A stretch of 64,000 nt of DNA from Kineobactrum sediminis (GCF_002868715.1 NZ_PKLZ01000013.1:51668-115667); one strand, 5' to 3'. Positions 1 through 7,045 are shown, counted from the stretch's first letter. Numbers and translations are program-made. Notes: a model not told the origin generated them from the sequence alone.

Positions 1-317
1 GTAATCTCTGCAGGTTTGACCGGAAAAACGTACTTCAAGCCATGACAGATAAATTCAAGAAGCGCACTTTTATTCGCTCTTGGATAGCCGGTCTCCCGTT
101 CATGTTTTGCCATCCCTACCGCAATACTGCGGTTGATCGATGCATTTACTTCCGTTTTACTGACACCCAAGGCGGCGGCCAGCCCTCTGGCCGAGTATCG
201 GTCACTGACAGTGATCATATTCTCGGAATCATTGACCGCTTCTGATATCTCGCCGGACTCCTCCTGCTGGGATAGGCTCACGAGCTTGAGCAATATAAAT
301 ATATCCTGACTTTTCAT
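1..317 (-). CDS. partial HTH-type regulator (C-terminus outside window)
   Basis: An open frame on the minus strand starts at the ATG at 315-317 and runs off the left edge with no stop, giving about 105 residues. It begins MKSQDIFILLKLVSL. A central stretch, RYSARGLAAALGVSKTEVNASINRS in pieces, looks like a winged-helix or helix-turn-helix DNA-binding domain: a helix, a turn at LGVSKTEV and a recognition helix. The C-terminal part is basic and ends in HGLKYVFP. An AAGGAAG ribosome-binding site lies 3-4 bases before the ATG. A strong palindrome sits about 20 bp upstream and could be an autoregulatory operator. Proteins of this look are known to me as small regulators in two-gene accessory modules, but I cannot name the partner, which would lie outside the window. 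The function call is HTH only. Confidence 0.7.
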   Translation of the reverse strand, partial: MKSQDIFILLKLVSLSQQEESGEISEAVNDSENMITVSDRYSARGLAAALGVSKTEVNASINRSIAVGMAKHERETGYPRANKSALLEFICHGLKYVFPVKPAEI

Positions 318-334
318 CACTTCCTTACCTTGCC

Positions 335-358
335 GTCCTTTGTCCTAGGACCAAGGAC
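335..358. promoter_or_regulatory. 24-bp palindromic operator candidate
   Basis: The core GTCCTAGGAC is a perfect 10-bp palindrome. It is flanked, after one unpaired base on each side, by GTCCTT on the left and AAGGAC on the right, so 22 of 24 positions are symmetric. It lies just upstream of the HTH gene starting at 317, where its product or another dimeric repressor could bind. Confidence 0.6.
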
Positions 359-608
359 ACTACATCACGATTCGCCATTTCCTGTCAACAGAATTGATGA
401 TCCATAAAGAGAGAGAAAGGCGCGGATGATCGATTCGCGCCTGCAACACCAGGGTGGCGCCTCTTACCTAACCCGCTGCTATTCAGGGTGAAAGCTGCGG
501 GAGATTTGCGGGACTAACCGTGACTTGTTGTGCTCCGTGGTGCAGACTATGCTGTGGATGCTCGGATTTAAGTTAATAAAATCAACGAGTTAAAAATATC
601 CAGCCAAA

Positions 609-652
609 TTCATAATGCTGGGGTCGGTGGTTCAAGTCCACCCGTAGCTACC
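609..652 (+). pseudogene. 3' half of an elongator tRNA-Met gene
   Basis: The stretch reads as the 3' half of a tRNA: anticodon loop TTCATAA (CAT anticodon), 3' anticodon stem TGCTG, variable loop GGGTC, T-arm GGTGG-TTCAAGT-CCACC, 3' acceptor strand CGTAGCT, discriminator A and CC. The arrangement and the CATAATGxTGGGGTC and CGTAGC strings match elongator tRNA-Met. The 5' half (acceptor, D-arm, 5' anticodon stem) is absent: the bases before the loop do not pair and no AGCTACG 5' end exists nearby. Such a 3' half is what integration of a mobile element at a tRNA gene leaves behind as an attachment site. Confidence 0.65.
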
Positions 653-708
653 TCCTCTTACACTTCGGGGGTCAGGTCTCGCATTGTAGCATCCACTGGC
701 CCAACTCA
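630..708 (+). repeat. 79-bp direct repeat, left copy (att-like)
   Basis: This copy matches 2189-2267 at 77 of 79 positions by eye. It contains, in order, the last 23 bases of the tRNA-Met remnant, a short spacer ending in ACTTC, one full 25-bp dispersed repeat and TCCACTGGCCCAACTCA. The pair brackets two toxin-antitoxin modules. Confidence 0.75.
667..692 (+). repeat. dispersed 25-bp repeat, forward copy
   Basis: This copy carries the core GGTCAGGTCTCGCATTGTAG preceded by a G run and followed by CAT. It is embedded in the left direct repeat, just downstream of the HigA gene on the minus strand. Confidence 0.85.
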
Positions 709-727
709 CGGTTCTACCCAGTTCTCG

Positions 728-1072
728 CTAAGCCGCCGCTGTCTTGTGTTTTGCTTTCGACTTGTCACCTTCCACGGCAACCAGGCCTTCCGCAGTCACC
801 CGCTTGGTTGGTGTCCATTGCTCAAACTCGGCCTGGTATCTTGCCAGTGTGTGATGGGCTTGCATCGCCATCCAACTCTCCGCCGAGCGTCCCAGCACCT
901 TGCTCACCTTCACAGCCAGGGCCGGAGACAAATCGATCTTTTCATGAAGCAGACGGCTCAAGGTAGACTCTGACACCTCCAGCGCATCCGCCAATGCGGT
1001 GGCCGTGAGGCCCAACTCATCTATATAGTTACGCTTAATGAAGCCGCCCGGGTGTACAGTGATTTTAGCCAT
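728..1072 (-). CDS. higA: HigA-family antitoxin (XRE HTH)
   Basis: This 114-residue protein is an antitoxin of the HigA type. It neutralises the toxin encoded immediately upstream and probably represses the shared promoter. The N-terminus has the HPGGFIKRNYI block typical of HigA. An XRE helix-turn-helix follows (TATALADALEVSESTLSRLLHEK, about residues 22-45), then the conserved AESWMAMQAHHTLARY segment. The C-terminus is a Lys/Ala-rich tail of about 25 residues beyond the usual end. Its ATG overlaps the toxin's TGA by one base (TGATG), the toxin-first order of higBA operons. Confidence 0.88.
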   Translation of the reverse strand: MAKITVHPGGFIKRNYIDELGLTATALADALEVSESTLSRLLHEKIDLSPALAVKVSKVLGRSAESWMAMQAHHTLARYQAEFEQWTPTKRVTAEGLVAVEGDKSKAKHKTAAA

Positions 1073-1356
1073 CAGTGATAATCCTCATAATCCACGACAT
1101 ACGCATCGCCATTCTCAAACTCGAAGGTCATTCGCCAGTTACCGCTGACCCAGATAGCGTGCCTCCCTTTATGTTTTCCCTTCAAGGGGTGCAGGCGCCA
1201 CCCCGGCAAATCCATATCCGCAATGTCCGTGGCGGAGTCCAAGGCAGCCAACTGGTCGCGCAGTTTGCCCTTATGGTCGGAATTGATGCCCCGGGTATCG
1301 TTGCCACCACTGTTGAAGAATTTCTTGAGCCCTTTGTGCCCGATGCTCTTAATCAA
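1072..1356 (-). CDS. higB: HigB/RelE-family mRNA interferase toxin
   Basis: This 94-residue protein of the RelE/HigB fold should be a ribosome-dependent mRNase toxin. It shows the family start IKSIGHKGLKKFF, the middle block GWRLHPLKGKHKGRHAIWVSGNWRM and the ending VDYEDYH, all conserved in HigB toxins. The first codon appears to be TTG at 1354-1356, with an AAGGA sequence about 10 bases upstream. A weak start would fit a toxin that must be kept below its antitoxin. It is co-transcribed with the antitoxin at 728-1072, which starts inside its stop codon. Confidence 0.88.
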   Translation of the reverse strand: MIKSIGHKGLKKFFNSGGNDTRGINSDHKGKLRDQLAALDSATDIADMDLPGWRLHPLKGKHKGRHAIWVSGNWRMTFEFENGDAYVVDYEDYH

Positions 1357-1385
1357 TTCCCAGCTTTCCTTCAGGATACCTGAGT

Positions 1386-1414
1386 AGTGTATTGATCTAT
1401 TGCATATTGCGCAA
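1386..1414 (-). promoter_or_regulatory. sigma-70-like promoter for higBA
   Basis: On the minus strand a TTGCGC -35 (1409-1414) and a TACACT -10 (1386-1391) are separated by exactly 17 bases, 30 bp upstream of the toxin start. The match was found by eye. Confidence 0.5.
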
Positions 1415-1617
1415 GCTGCAAGAAAGGCCTCGATTGCTCGGTTTAGAGCTCCCAGGCCAGCACTGATTGCTTCGTGGTAGAACTGGAGGAGCTGATTCAG
1501 CTTGTTAGCCGACGCGTCAGCCGCTGACTCGAGCGCCAGAGGCTTACTGGAAGAGAATGCCGACGGGTTCTACCCCGCTTTTTCGGACGGTTTCAAAACA
1601 GCTGTTGCCGAGCGATG

Positions 1618-1896
1618 TTATGCTACCCTCCGGGCCGCAGCCGCCTTATCCAGGTCATAGGTAGCCTGGAGATTCATCCAGAGTTTTGGCGAGGTCCCCA
1701 GGACGTCAGCGAGATCTAATGCGGCCGCTGCCGTGACACCCCGCTTCCCGCGAATGAGTTCGTTAACTCGCGCCTTGGTCCAGCCTATTCTCCTTGCGAA
1801 TTCAGCCTGGCTCATGCCCTGGGGTTCGAGAAATTCCTCAAGCAGCATCTCGCCGGGATGGAACGGATGTTTCGGTTGCCTGTTCACAGCCTTCAC
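1618..1896 (-). CDS. higA: HigA-family antitoxin, second module
   Basis: From a GTG at 1896 this encodes 92 residues. The frame is open to 1968, but that extension overlaps the toxin gene, and a start two bases past the toxin stop fits higBA architecture. It has the HPFHPGEMLLEEFLEP motif typical of HigA, an XRE helix-turn-helix (SQAEFARRIGWTKARVNELI, about residues 30-50) and the ending SPKLWMNLQATYDLDKA. It should neutralise the neighbouring HigB-like toxin and autoregulate. This protein is clearly of a different lineage from the antitoxin at 728-1072. Confidence 0.85.
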   Translation of the reverse strand: MKAVNRQPKHPFHPGEMLLEEFLEPQGMSQAEFARRIGWTKARVNELIRGKRGVTAAAALDLADVLGTSPKLWMNLQATYDLDKAAAARRVA

Positions 1897-1898
1897 CT

Positions 1899-2213
1899 CT
1901 ACCTGTGATAATCCACTATCTGCACATCGTATGATTGCCCGCCACTCCAGCGGAAAACCAGTCGCCATTGATCGTTGATCCGTAACGAGTGAAATCCCTT
2001 CAAATTACCTTTCAAGGCTTCCAGCCGATTACCAGGTGGAACTCTCAAATCCTGCAAGTCTGCTGCATCATGCAAGTAGAGTAGTTTTCGCCTGGCGGTT
2101 CTCCGAAGTTCCGCTGGAAACGATCTGGTTGACTTACTCTTCCTGTCATAAAAGAGGTCGTCCGCCAGTGGTGGCGGGAGGCCGCCCCGTTCAAGTCCAC
2201 CCGTAGCTACCAC
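1899..2213 (-). CDS. higB: HigB-family toxin with replaced N-terminus
   Basis: The body of this 104-residue frame is a canonical HigB: KSKSTRSFPAELRR, ARRKLLYLHDAADL, RVPPGNRLEALKGNLKG, SLRINDQWRLVFRW and the final VDYHR. The N-terminus is odd. The apparent start (GTG at 2213) and the next ten codons lie on the antisense of the tRNA-Met 3' end inside the right direct repeat, giving VATGGLERGG, which no HigB has. The normal first 8-10 residues of the family appear to have been lost when the repeat arrived. The product may still be expressed as a fusion, or the gene may be 5'-truncated. The antitoxin starts two bases after its stop. Confidence 0.75.
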   Translation of the reverse strand: MVATGGLERGGLPPPLADDLFYDRKSKSTRSFPAELRRTARRKLLYLHDAADLQDLRVPPGNRLEALKGNLKGFHSLRINDQWRLVFRWSGGQSYDVQIVDYHR

Positions 2214-2267
2214 CTCTTAAACTTCGGGGGTCAGGTCTCGCATTGTAGCATCCACTGGCCCAACTCA
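2189..2267 (+). repeat. 79-bp direct repeat, right copy (att-like)
   Basis: This is the second copy of the 630-708 repeat. Here the tRNA 3' end keeps a full CCA (positions to about 2212). The repeat forms the 5' end of the higB frame on one side and truncates the tyrosine recombinase remnant on the other. Confidence 0.75.
2226..2251 (+). repeat. dispersed 25-bp repeat, forward copy
   Basis: This copy lies inside the right direct repeat. Read on the minus strand it closes the recombinase remnant with the codons for QWMLQCET and a TGA. Confidence 0.85.
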
Positions 2268-2686
2268 TGCGCCGGGTTCCTGCGTCGCTGACGATTGATC
2301 ACCGCCCGTGCTTCGGCACTCATCACCACCAGTCGGTCCTGCCCATTCTTCACGCCGGCACCCGGGACCACAAACACGCTGGTTTTCGGCTCCTGGATCG
2401 GTACTTCCCAATCCCACCGCAAACCCACCACTTCCTGCTCCCGCGTTCCGGTGTTGACCTTGAACAACGCCATCTCCCTCAAATGACCCGGCAACCGCGC
2501 AAACAACCTCGATTGCTCGTCCCACGACAGGGGTCTGGCTTGCGGGCATCGTCACACTCAAGCATTTGCAGCAGGGGAGCGGTTTCAAGCCAGATCAAAC
2601 CGGACTCATACCGCCACAAGCGGCTGGCCGTCTGCCGAAAAGTGCGCCCGATACGAATGCCATAGACACTCGCCTTGCGATCACTA
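2231..2686 (-). pseudogene. tyrosine recombinase (integrase) remnant, frameshifted and truncated
   Basis: Two frames together spell part of a tyrosine recombinase. The upstream part reads YGIRIGRTFRQTASRLWR, then WLETAPLLQML and DARKPDP. After a one-base deletion in a run of Cs near 2527-2530, the downstream part continues LSWDEQSRLFARLPGHL, MALFKVNTGTREQEVVGLRW and VKNGQDRLVVMSAEARAVI. This matches the core-binding to early catalytic region, including the catalytic Arg in NTGTREQEV. The C-terminal HxxR and Tyr are missing because the frame runs into the dispersed repeat at 2251. It is certainly non-functional. It is probably the integrase of the element that used the tRNA-Met site. Confidence 0.8.
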
Positions 2687-2694
2687 CACCTGAG

Positions 2695-2991
2695 TCAGAC
2701 CAACTGCATAACGTGGTTCAGCAAGGCGAGCACCTCGGCAAAGCGGGCATCGGTCACGCTTTTCATTGGATGGGGCGCGCCGCCACACAGGCGCCGGTCG
2801 AAGGACTTGGGCTGATGACAAAGCACGTAACTGGCTTGCCCGGCCTTGCGCCCACCAGTAACGCCGACGGCTACTGCGAAGGGGTTGTCGGAGTTATAGC
2901 TGGCAGTGGTCATCGGCAGGCCAATGACCAGGGATGTGCGTTCGTTAAAAGCTTTGGGAGACAGAACCAGAAAAGGATGCAGTAGAAACAT
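2695..2991 (-). pseudogene. N-truncated MazF/PemK-like toxin
   Basis: The last ~90 codons match the MazF fold: FLVLSPKAFNERTSLVIGLPMT, then the later YVLCHQPKSFDRR block and FAEVLALLNHVMQLV. These correspond to the usual strands of MazF (RPALVLSP, CCPMT, VLADQVKSLDWR). The normal N-terminal ~15-20 residues, with the G-D-I-V-W start, are absent. The frame simply continues upstream into antisense of the Wzz gene, so the ATG at 2989-2991 is only the best internal candidate. No MazE-type antitoxin is visible. I infer a dead remnant belonging to the same accessory island as the integrase fragment. Confidence 0.65.
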
Positions 2992-3111
2992 TATTTGCGG
3001 CGCCGGCAAATGCAGGCGCGGAGGGAACCAGGGCGGACCCTGCAGGAGACCATGCGGGCAGCAAGCGGATGCACTAAACTGAATGTCGTATTCAGACGCC
3101 AGGTAATCGGT

Positions 3112-4512
3112 ATGGTTTTCGTGAAAGACGGTGCGCGCAGCGCCACCCTGACTGCCGATACGGACCCTGTGTGGCACGATAGGGTCCGCCGGCGCGTCTT
3201 CGTTGGCACAGCGCTGGTCGTACTGGTCGCGGGCCTCCTGTTCACACTGCTGCAGCCGACACGCTATGAAAGCACGGCGACCGTACTGATGAGTGCCCCG
3301 ACCGCCATCGATGCCCAGCTGCTCGAGGCGGATGTCCAGGGTGTTGCCATCCAAAAGCACACCTTGATGGGCAGTGAAATCATACGCCGTCTGGTCGAGG
3401 TGCTCGACGCGGACTACGCAATCACGCTCACGGCACTGGAGCTGCGAAGCCTCCTGGACGTGCGGCCCGTTCCCGAGACCAACCTGCTGGAACTGGTGGC
3501 GATCGGGTCAGAGCCGGAACAGCTGCCACCCCTTCTGGAAAGCTGGATCGAGGTCTACACCGGGGTCCGCGCCCGGGATATCGAAGCACGCAAGGCGCAG
3601 ACCCTGACCGAAGTCGATGAAGAACTGACGGGGCTGGCCGGACGACTGGATGCGGCCCGTGACGCCCTTGAGACGTATCGGCAGGACAACGACATTATCT
3701 CCGTGGAGCGGCAGGAAAACGCCGTACTGTCGCAGCTGGACGGGCTCAACGCAGCGCTCAATCGGGCAGTAGAGGAGGAAATTCGGAGCAATGCCTACCT
3801 CGACACCCTCAGGGCATCTTTGGCAGCGGGACAGCAGGTGGTACCGGAAAGCGAGCGCAACGACGTCGCCGCCATGTCGCAAACGCTGGCGGACTTGCGC
3901 ACACGCCTGCAAGAGCTTCGTGTCCGCTATACCGACGACTACATCAGCAAGGCGCCTCAGCTGCGGGAGATTCCCGAGCAGATTGCCCAGCTGGAGGCGG
4001 AGCTTGGCCAGGCCTACACAGAAGGTAGCCAGATGGAGCTGGCCAACGCCGAACGGGCCCATCAGGCTGCCCGGGCGTCCGTGGCAGACCTCGAGAGCCG
4101 GCTACAAGGGCAGAAGCAGGCAGTCGCCGAATTCAACACCATCTATGCGAAGCACCAGGCCCTGGCGCAGGATCTGGCGCGGCTGGAAGAGCTCAACCGG
4201 GAGACACAGGCCAGGCAGGTGAAAATCGCGGTCAGTCAGGTGGAAAACTACCCCCAGGTGGCAGTCATCGACTGGCCCGCCGCGGAGGCGGAGAGGATCG
4301 GGCCACCCTATCCACTGCTGCTTGGTGGCACCGTATTGATCGCCATCCTCGCTGGCATCTTTGGCGTATGGTTGTACAGCTACCTGCATCCACGGCCGGC
4401 GCCGAGCCAGTTCGTCACCCTCTCCGGCGTACCCCTGTATCCCCGGGACAGGGATCGGTCACTTGAGCAGGATAGCAGCCAGCCAGAGCGACTGACCCGA
4501 GGCAAACCGTGA
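3112..4512 (+). CDS. Wzz/GumC-like polysaccharide chain-length protein (orphan)
   Basis: This is an inner-membrane polysaccharide co-polymerase type protein that would set chain length of an exopolysaccharide. It has a cytoplasmic basic N-terminus, a first membrane segment (VFVGTALVVLVAGLLFTLL), a long periplasmic part rich in Glu, Ala, Leu and Gln with clear coiled-coil character (roughly residues 150-390), and a second membrane segment (LLLGGTVLIAILAGIFGVWL) near the C-terminus. No tyrosine-kinase domain is attached. The frame is open from 2995, but the ATG at 3112 precedes the acidic/basic leader and gives the usual size (466 aa). No export, polymerase or glycosyltransferase genes adjoin it, unlike the Wzz at 52702-53712. 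Confidence 0.75.
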   Translation: MVFVKDGARSATLTADTDPVWHDRVRRRVFVGTALVVLVAGLLFTLLQPTRYESTATVLMSAPTAIDAQLLEADVQGVAIQKHTLMGSEIIRRLVEVLDADYAITLTALELRSLLDVRPVPETNLLELVAIGSEPEQLPPLLESWIEVYTGVRARDIEARKAQTLTEVDEELTGLAGRLDAARDALETYRQDNDIISVERQENAVLSQLDGLNAALNRAVEEEIRSNAYLDTLRASLAAGQQVVPESERNDVAAMSQTLADLRTRLQELRVRYTDDYISKAPQLREIPEQIAQLEAELGQAYTEGSQMELANAERAHQAARASVADLESRLQGQKQAVAEFNTIYAKHQALAQDLARLEELNRETQARQVKIAVSQVENYPQVAVIDWPAAEAERIGPPYPLLLGGTVLIAILAGIFGVWLYSYLHPRPAPSQFVTLSGVPLYPRDRDRSLEQDSSQPERLTRGKP

Positions 4513-4949
4513 GGGACACCATGCCAGAGATTCCGCAACGCCGGTGTGCTCACGTCCAGGTTTGAACGGATATGAATGGCATACCCAACGCTGCGAACAG
4601 TATTTTCGGGGCAATAGATAGAAACTTCGACAGGTCTGCAGGTCCAGTAGACACAATCAGCGAGGATGCCTACTCTCGATAGGCCGTTAATATGTCGTAT
4701 ACTTCTTCGCCACGGCCAATGCCCGGCGCCAGGATCCAGACGTCGAAGCGGCGGCAGTACTTTACCGGCGCCTGCTGCTGCGACAGCCGGGGCCACGATA
4801 ATCGAGCCCGCGCGGGCGTCCGCAACCACGCTTGCTGCTGCCGTCAGGGACGCCATAAACAGCACCGCAGCTGACATTGCCAGCCTGCTGGTGGACCACT
4901 CAACCGATCCGGCTCACTACCGGGCTCTCAGCGGGGACCTGCCCAGGCC
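4513..4949. other. 437-bp interval without a convincing gene
   Basis: Two overlapping frames exist: a plus frame 4666-4953 that overlaps the dehalogenase start by four bases, and a minus frame 4380-4877 with a signal-like hydrophobic start. Neither shows a recognisable domain, and both are low-complexity Ala-rich readings of GC-rich DNA. I assign no gene. The plus frame could be a small leader because of its ATGA overlap, but evidence is weak. Confidence 0.4.
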
Positions 4950-5882
4950 ATGACGACCGTTTTGCGTACACCGGACCACCATTTTGCCGGGCTTCCCGAC
5001 TTTCCCTGGGAGCCCCGCTACCTGCAGCTTACCGACGATCGACTGGGCCCGCTGCGCATGCACTACCTCGATGAGGGCCCCAGGCAAGGGCCGTTAGTGC
5101 TGCTGCTGCACGGCGAGCCCAGCTGGTGCTTCCTCTATCGCCACATGATCCGTGAACTCAGCGCACGCGGGTTCCGCTGCGTCGCGCCGGACCTGATCGG
5201 ATTCGGGCGCTCGGACAAACCGGCGCAGCGCGAGTACTACAGCTATGCCGGCCATGTCGCGCAGATGGCCGCACTGGTCACGGCGCTTGACCTGCGGGAC
5301 ATTATCCTCGTCTGCCAGGACTGGGGTGGCCCCATCGGGCTGTCTGTGCTGGCGCAGATGCCGGAGCGCTTCCAGGCCGTGGTCGCCGCGAATACCCTGC
5401 TGCCCAACTGCGAAGCCGCACCCCGCGGAGTGGAGCCCTGGCCGGGAGAGATTGTCGAACAGTGGGTTGCTGCGACCCGGGTGGCCACGGACCTGCCCAT
5501 TGCCGATGTGGTCGCGGGGGTTTGCGTGGCGCCGCTGTCCGCAGCCGTGCGCGCCGCCTATGACGCGCCCTTCCCGACGCCTGCCTACAAGGCGGCGGCG
5601 CTGGAGTTTCCCAGTCTGATCCCGATCCGCGAGGACATGCCCGGCGTCGCCGGGAACCGGCGCACCTGGCAGCTGCTGGAGCAGTGGCAGAAACCGTTTG
5701 TCACCGCCTTCAGCGACAGCGACCCGGCGACGGCTGCCTGGGCCGACGTCTTTCGCCAGCGCATTCCCGGCGCCCGGGGCCGCAACCACCCGATCATCCG
5801 TGATGCCGGCCACTTCCTGCAGGAAGAACAGGGCCCCGCGCTTGCCGCAGTGGTGGCCGAAGTGGCAAGCTCACTGACCTGA
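4950..5882 (+). CDS. dhmA: haloalkane dehalogenase
   Basis: This is a 310-residue alpha/beta hydrolase of the haloalkane dehalogenase subfamily I, which hydrolyses carbon-halogen bonds to alcohol and halide. Motifs seen: HGEPSW (54-59) as oxyanion-hole region; QDWGG (123-127) with Asp124 as nucleophile and Trp125 as first halide-binding Trp; a cap-domain Trp at 172 as candidate second halide ligand; an acidic residue in FSDSDP (256-258); and the base His288 in DAGHFLQEE. The presence of Asp rather than Ser at the nucleophile elbow, followed by Trp, separates it from esterases. The symbol follows the DhmA/DhlA branch and is a family assignment. It stands alone between an orphan Wzz and toxin-antitoxin remnants. 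Its natural substrate cannot be told. Confidence 0.85.
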   Translation: MTTVLRTPDHHFAGLPDFPWEPRYLQLTDDRLGPLRMHYLDEGPRQGPLVLLLHGEPSWCFLYRHMIRELSARGFRCVAPDLIGFGRSDKPAQREYYSYAGHVAQMAALVTALDLRDIILVCQDWGGPIGLSVLAQMPERFQAVVAANTLLPNCEAAPRGVEPWPGEIVEQWVAATRVATDLPIADVVAGVCVAPLSAAVRAAYDAPFPTPAYKAAALEFPSLIPIREDMPGVAGNRRTWQLLEQWQKPFVTAFSDSDPATAAWADVFRQRIPGARGRNHPIIRDAGHFLQEEQGPALAAVVAEVASSLT

Positions 5883-5929
5883 TTCACCCTTGCCACCGCA
5901 GGCGGACACGCCCTGACCACAGACCAAGC

Positions 5930-6046
5930 CGTTGATCCGTATCGAGTGAAATTCCTTCAGACTACCTTTCAAGGCTTCCAGCCGATTACCAGGTGGAACT
6001 CTTAAATCCTGCAAGTCTGCTGGATCATGCAAGTAGAGTAGTTTTC
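5930..6046 (-). pseudogene. higB fragment (117 bp)
   Basis: This piece matches 1972-2089 of the higB at 1899-2213 at most positions and in the same orientation. It covers the codons for LLYL..DL..LRVPPGNRLEALKG and the RIN segment. Both ends stop abruptly, with no start, no stop in frame and no antitoxin beside it. It is a duplicated gene fragment lying just upstream (plus-strand left) of the intact third higBA module. Confidence 0.75.
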
Positions 6047-6126
6047 ACAGGCTCAGCGAGAAAATCTACTCTCAACAGGCTCTTTATACGTCCTATACAC
6101 GACGCTGAAATTCTTCCCGGCGCTCA

Positions 6127-6402
6127 TCAAGCCGCTCCCTGACTGTGACGCAGCTGGAACAGGTCGTAATTGGCCTGCATGGAGAGCCAGAACTCGGCGC
6201 TACCGGCACCCGCCTGTTCCAGTGCCAGAGCCATATCCGGTGTTACGGAGGCACTACCATTGATGAGCCGGTTCAGGGTGTTACGATGGCAGCCGAGCCG
6301 CTCTGCGACTACGGCCACGCTGTCGATTTTGTGGCCGTCCTCATCCTCGATCAGCCGTTGCCGGATGATCTGGCCCGGATGCGAGGGGTTATACATGGAC
6401 AT
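6127..6402 (-). CDS. higA: HigA-family antitoxin, third module
   Basis: This 91-residue protein carries the HPGQIIRQRLIEDEDG N-terminal block of HigA, an XRE helix-turn-helix (VVAERLGCHRNTLNRLINGSA, about residues 30-50) and the family ending SAEFWLSMQANYDLFQLR. It starts 14 bases after the stop of the toxin gene, so the order is toxin then antitoxin. It should bind the toxin and repress the promoter, most likely at the inverted repeat at 6723-6745. Confidence 0.88.
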   Translation of the reverse strand: MSMYNPSHPGQIIRQRLIEDEDGHKIDSVAVVAERLGCHRNTLNRLINGSASVTPDMALALEQAGAGSAEFWLSMQANYDLFQLRHSQGAA

Positions 6403-6416
6403 GGTGTTTTCTCCTG

Positions 6417-6695
6417 TCAGTGATAATCGTCATAGTCCAGCAGGTACACATTGCCGTCTCTAAGCTCGAAGAACAGTCGCCAGTTGCCCGACACCTTGAT
6501 GGCGTGCTGGCCTTTCAGCTTCCCGGTCAGCGGGTGCAGTCCCCAGTTGCCGGCGGCAATATCGTCAAGGCAGGTTGCAGCGTCCAGCACAGTCAGGCGG
6601 TCACGGAGGCGATCAACATGATCAATGCGGACGCCCTTCGTAGTGCCTTTCTCGAAAAACAGCTTTAGCCCTTTGTGCCTGATGCTTTTGATCAT
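6417..6695 (-). CDS. higB: HigB-family toxin, third module
   Basis: From the ATG at 6695 this encodes 92 residues beginning MIKSIRHKGLKLFFEKG, the usual HigB start; a longer frame to 6791 adds residues with no counterpart in the family. The body shows LDAATCLDDIAAGNWGLHPLTGKLKGQHAIKVSGNWRL in segments and ends LLDYDDYH. It is the closest relative in the window of the toxin at 1072-1356: both have the IKSI-HKGLK start and the DYDDYH/DYEDYH end. The predicted activity is ribosome-dependent mRNA cleavage. Confidence 0.88.
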   Translation of the reverse strand: MIKSIRHKGLKLFFEKGTTKGVRIDHVDRLRDRLTVLDAATCLDDIAAGNWGLHPLTGKLKGQHAIKVSGNWRLFFELRDGNVYLLDYDDYH

Positions 6696-6722
6696 TCGCT
6701 CGCCTTTGCCTACACCGACACA

Positions 6723-6745
6723 ATTGTAGCGCGTCGCGCGACAAT
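6723..6745. promoter_or_regulatory. inverted-repeat operator of the third higBA module
   Basis: The left arm ATTGTAGCGCG and right arm CGCGCGACAAT are separated by one T and match as inverted repeats at 10 of 11 positions. The site lies 28 bp upstream of the toxin ATG, where HigA-type antitoxins normally bind to autoregulate. Confidence 0.55.
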
Positions 6746-7045
6746 GTTCAAACTGAGCTTGCGCGTTTTCGTAAATCGCCCCCTGACACACGCGCCAAGC
6801 CGTAACTGAGCCGCGAAAAGATGCTGGCCACAGTGTTGCAGCTGCTGGATACTACGGTAATTTCGTGTGGGTAATACCCAGTACGCAAAAGAGAATAAAT
6901 CATACGGTCTGAATACACTGCGAAGCTGCCATGTCGATATCAAAGGCAGCGAGATCCAGTTTCACTTTCGCGGCAGAGTTTTTAAGTGAGAACAGCTGTT
7001 TAAGCTGTAACTTCATCGTAATGTGTACCAATCCGGAGTGCCGAT
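6746..7045. other. 300-bp intergenic interval
   Basis: I see no gene here. It is AT-richer than the surroundings and should contain the divergent promoters of the third higBA module and the GFA-family gene. Confidence 0.5.

Noticed and set aside
609..652. Complete tRNA-Met gene
   Set aside because: Only the 3' half is present; the acceptor 5' strand, D-arm and 5' anticodon stem cannot be found upstream.
2992..3360. N-terminal extension of the MazF-like frame to 3360
   Set aside because: This part is antisense of the Wzz gene and has no MazF similarity.
4666..4953. 95-residue plus-strand frame overlapping the dehalogenase start by four bases
   Set aside because: The ATGA overlap is suggestive, but the sequence is low-complexity with no recognised domain, so it is left within the unassigned interval.
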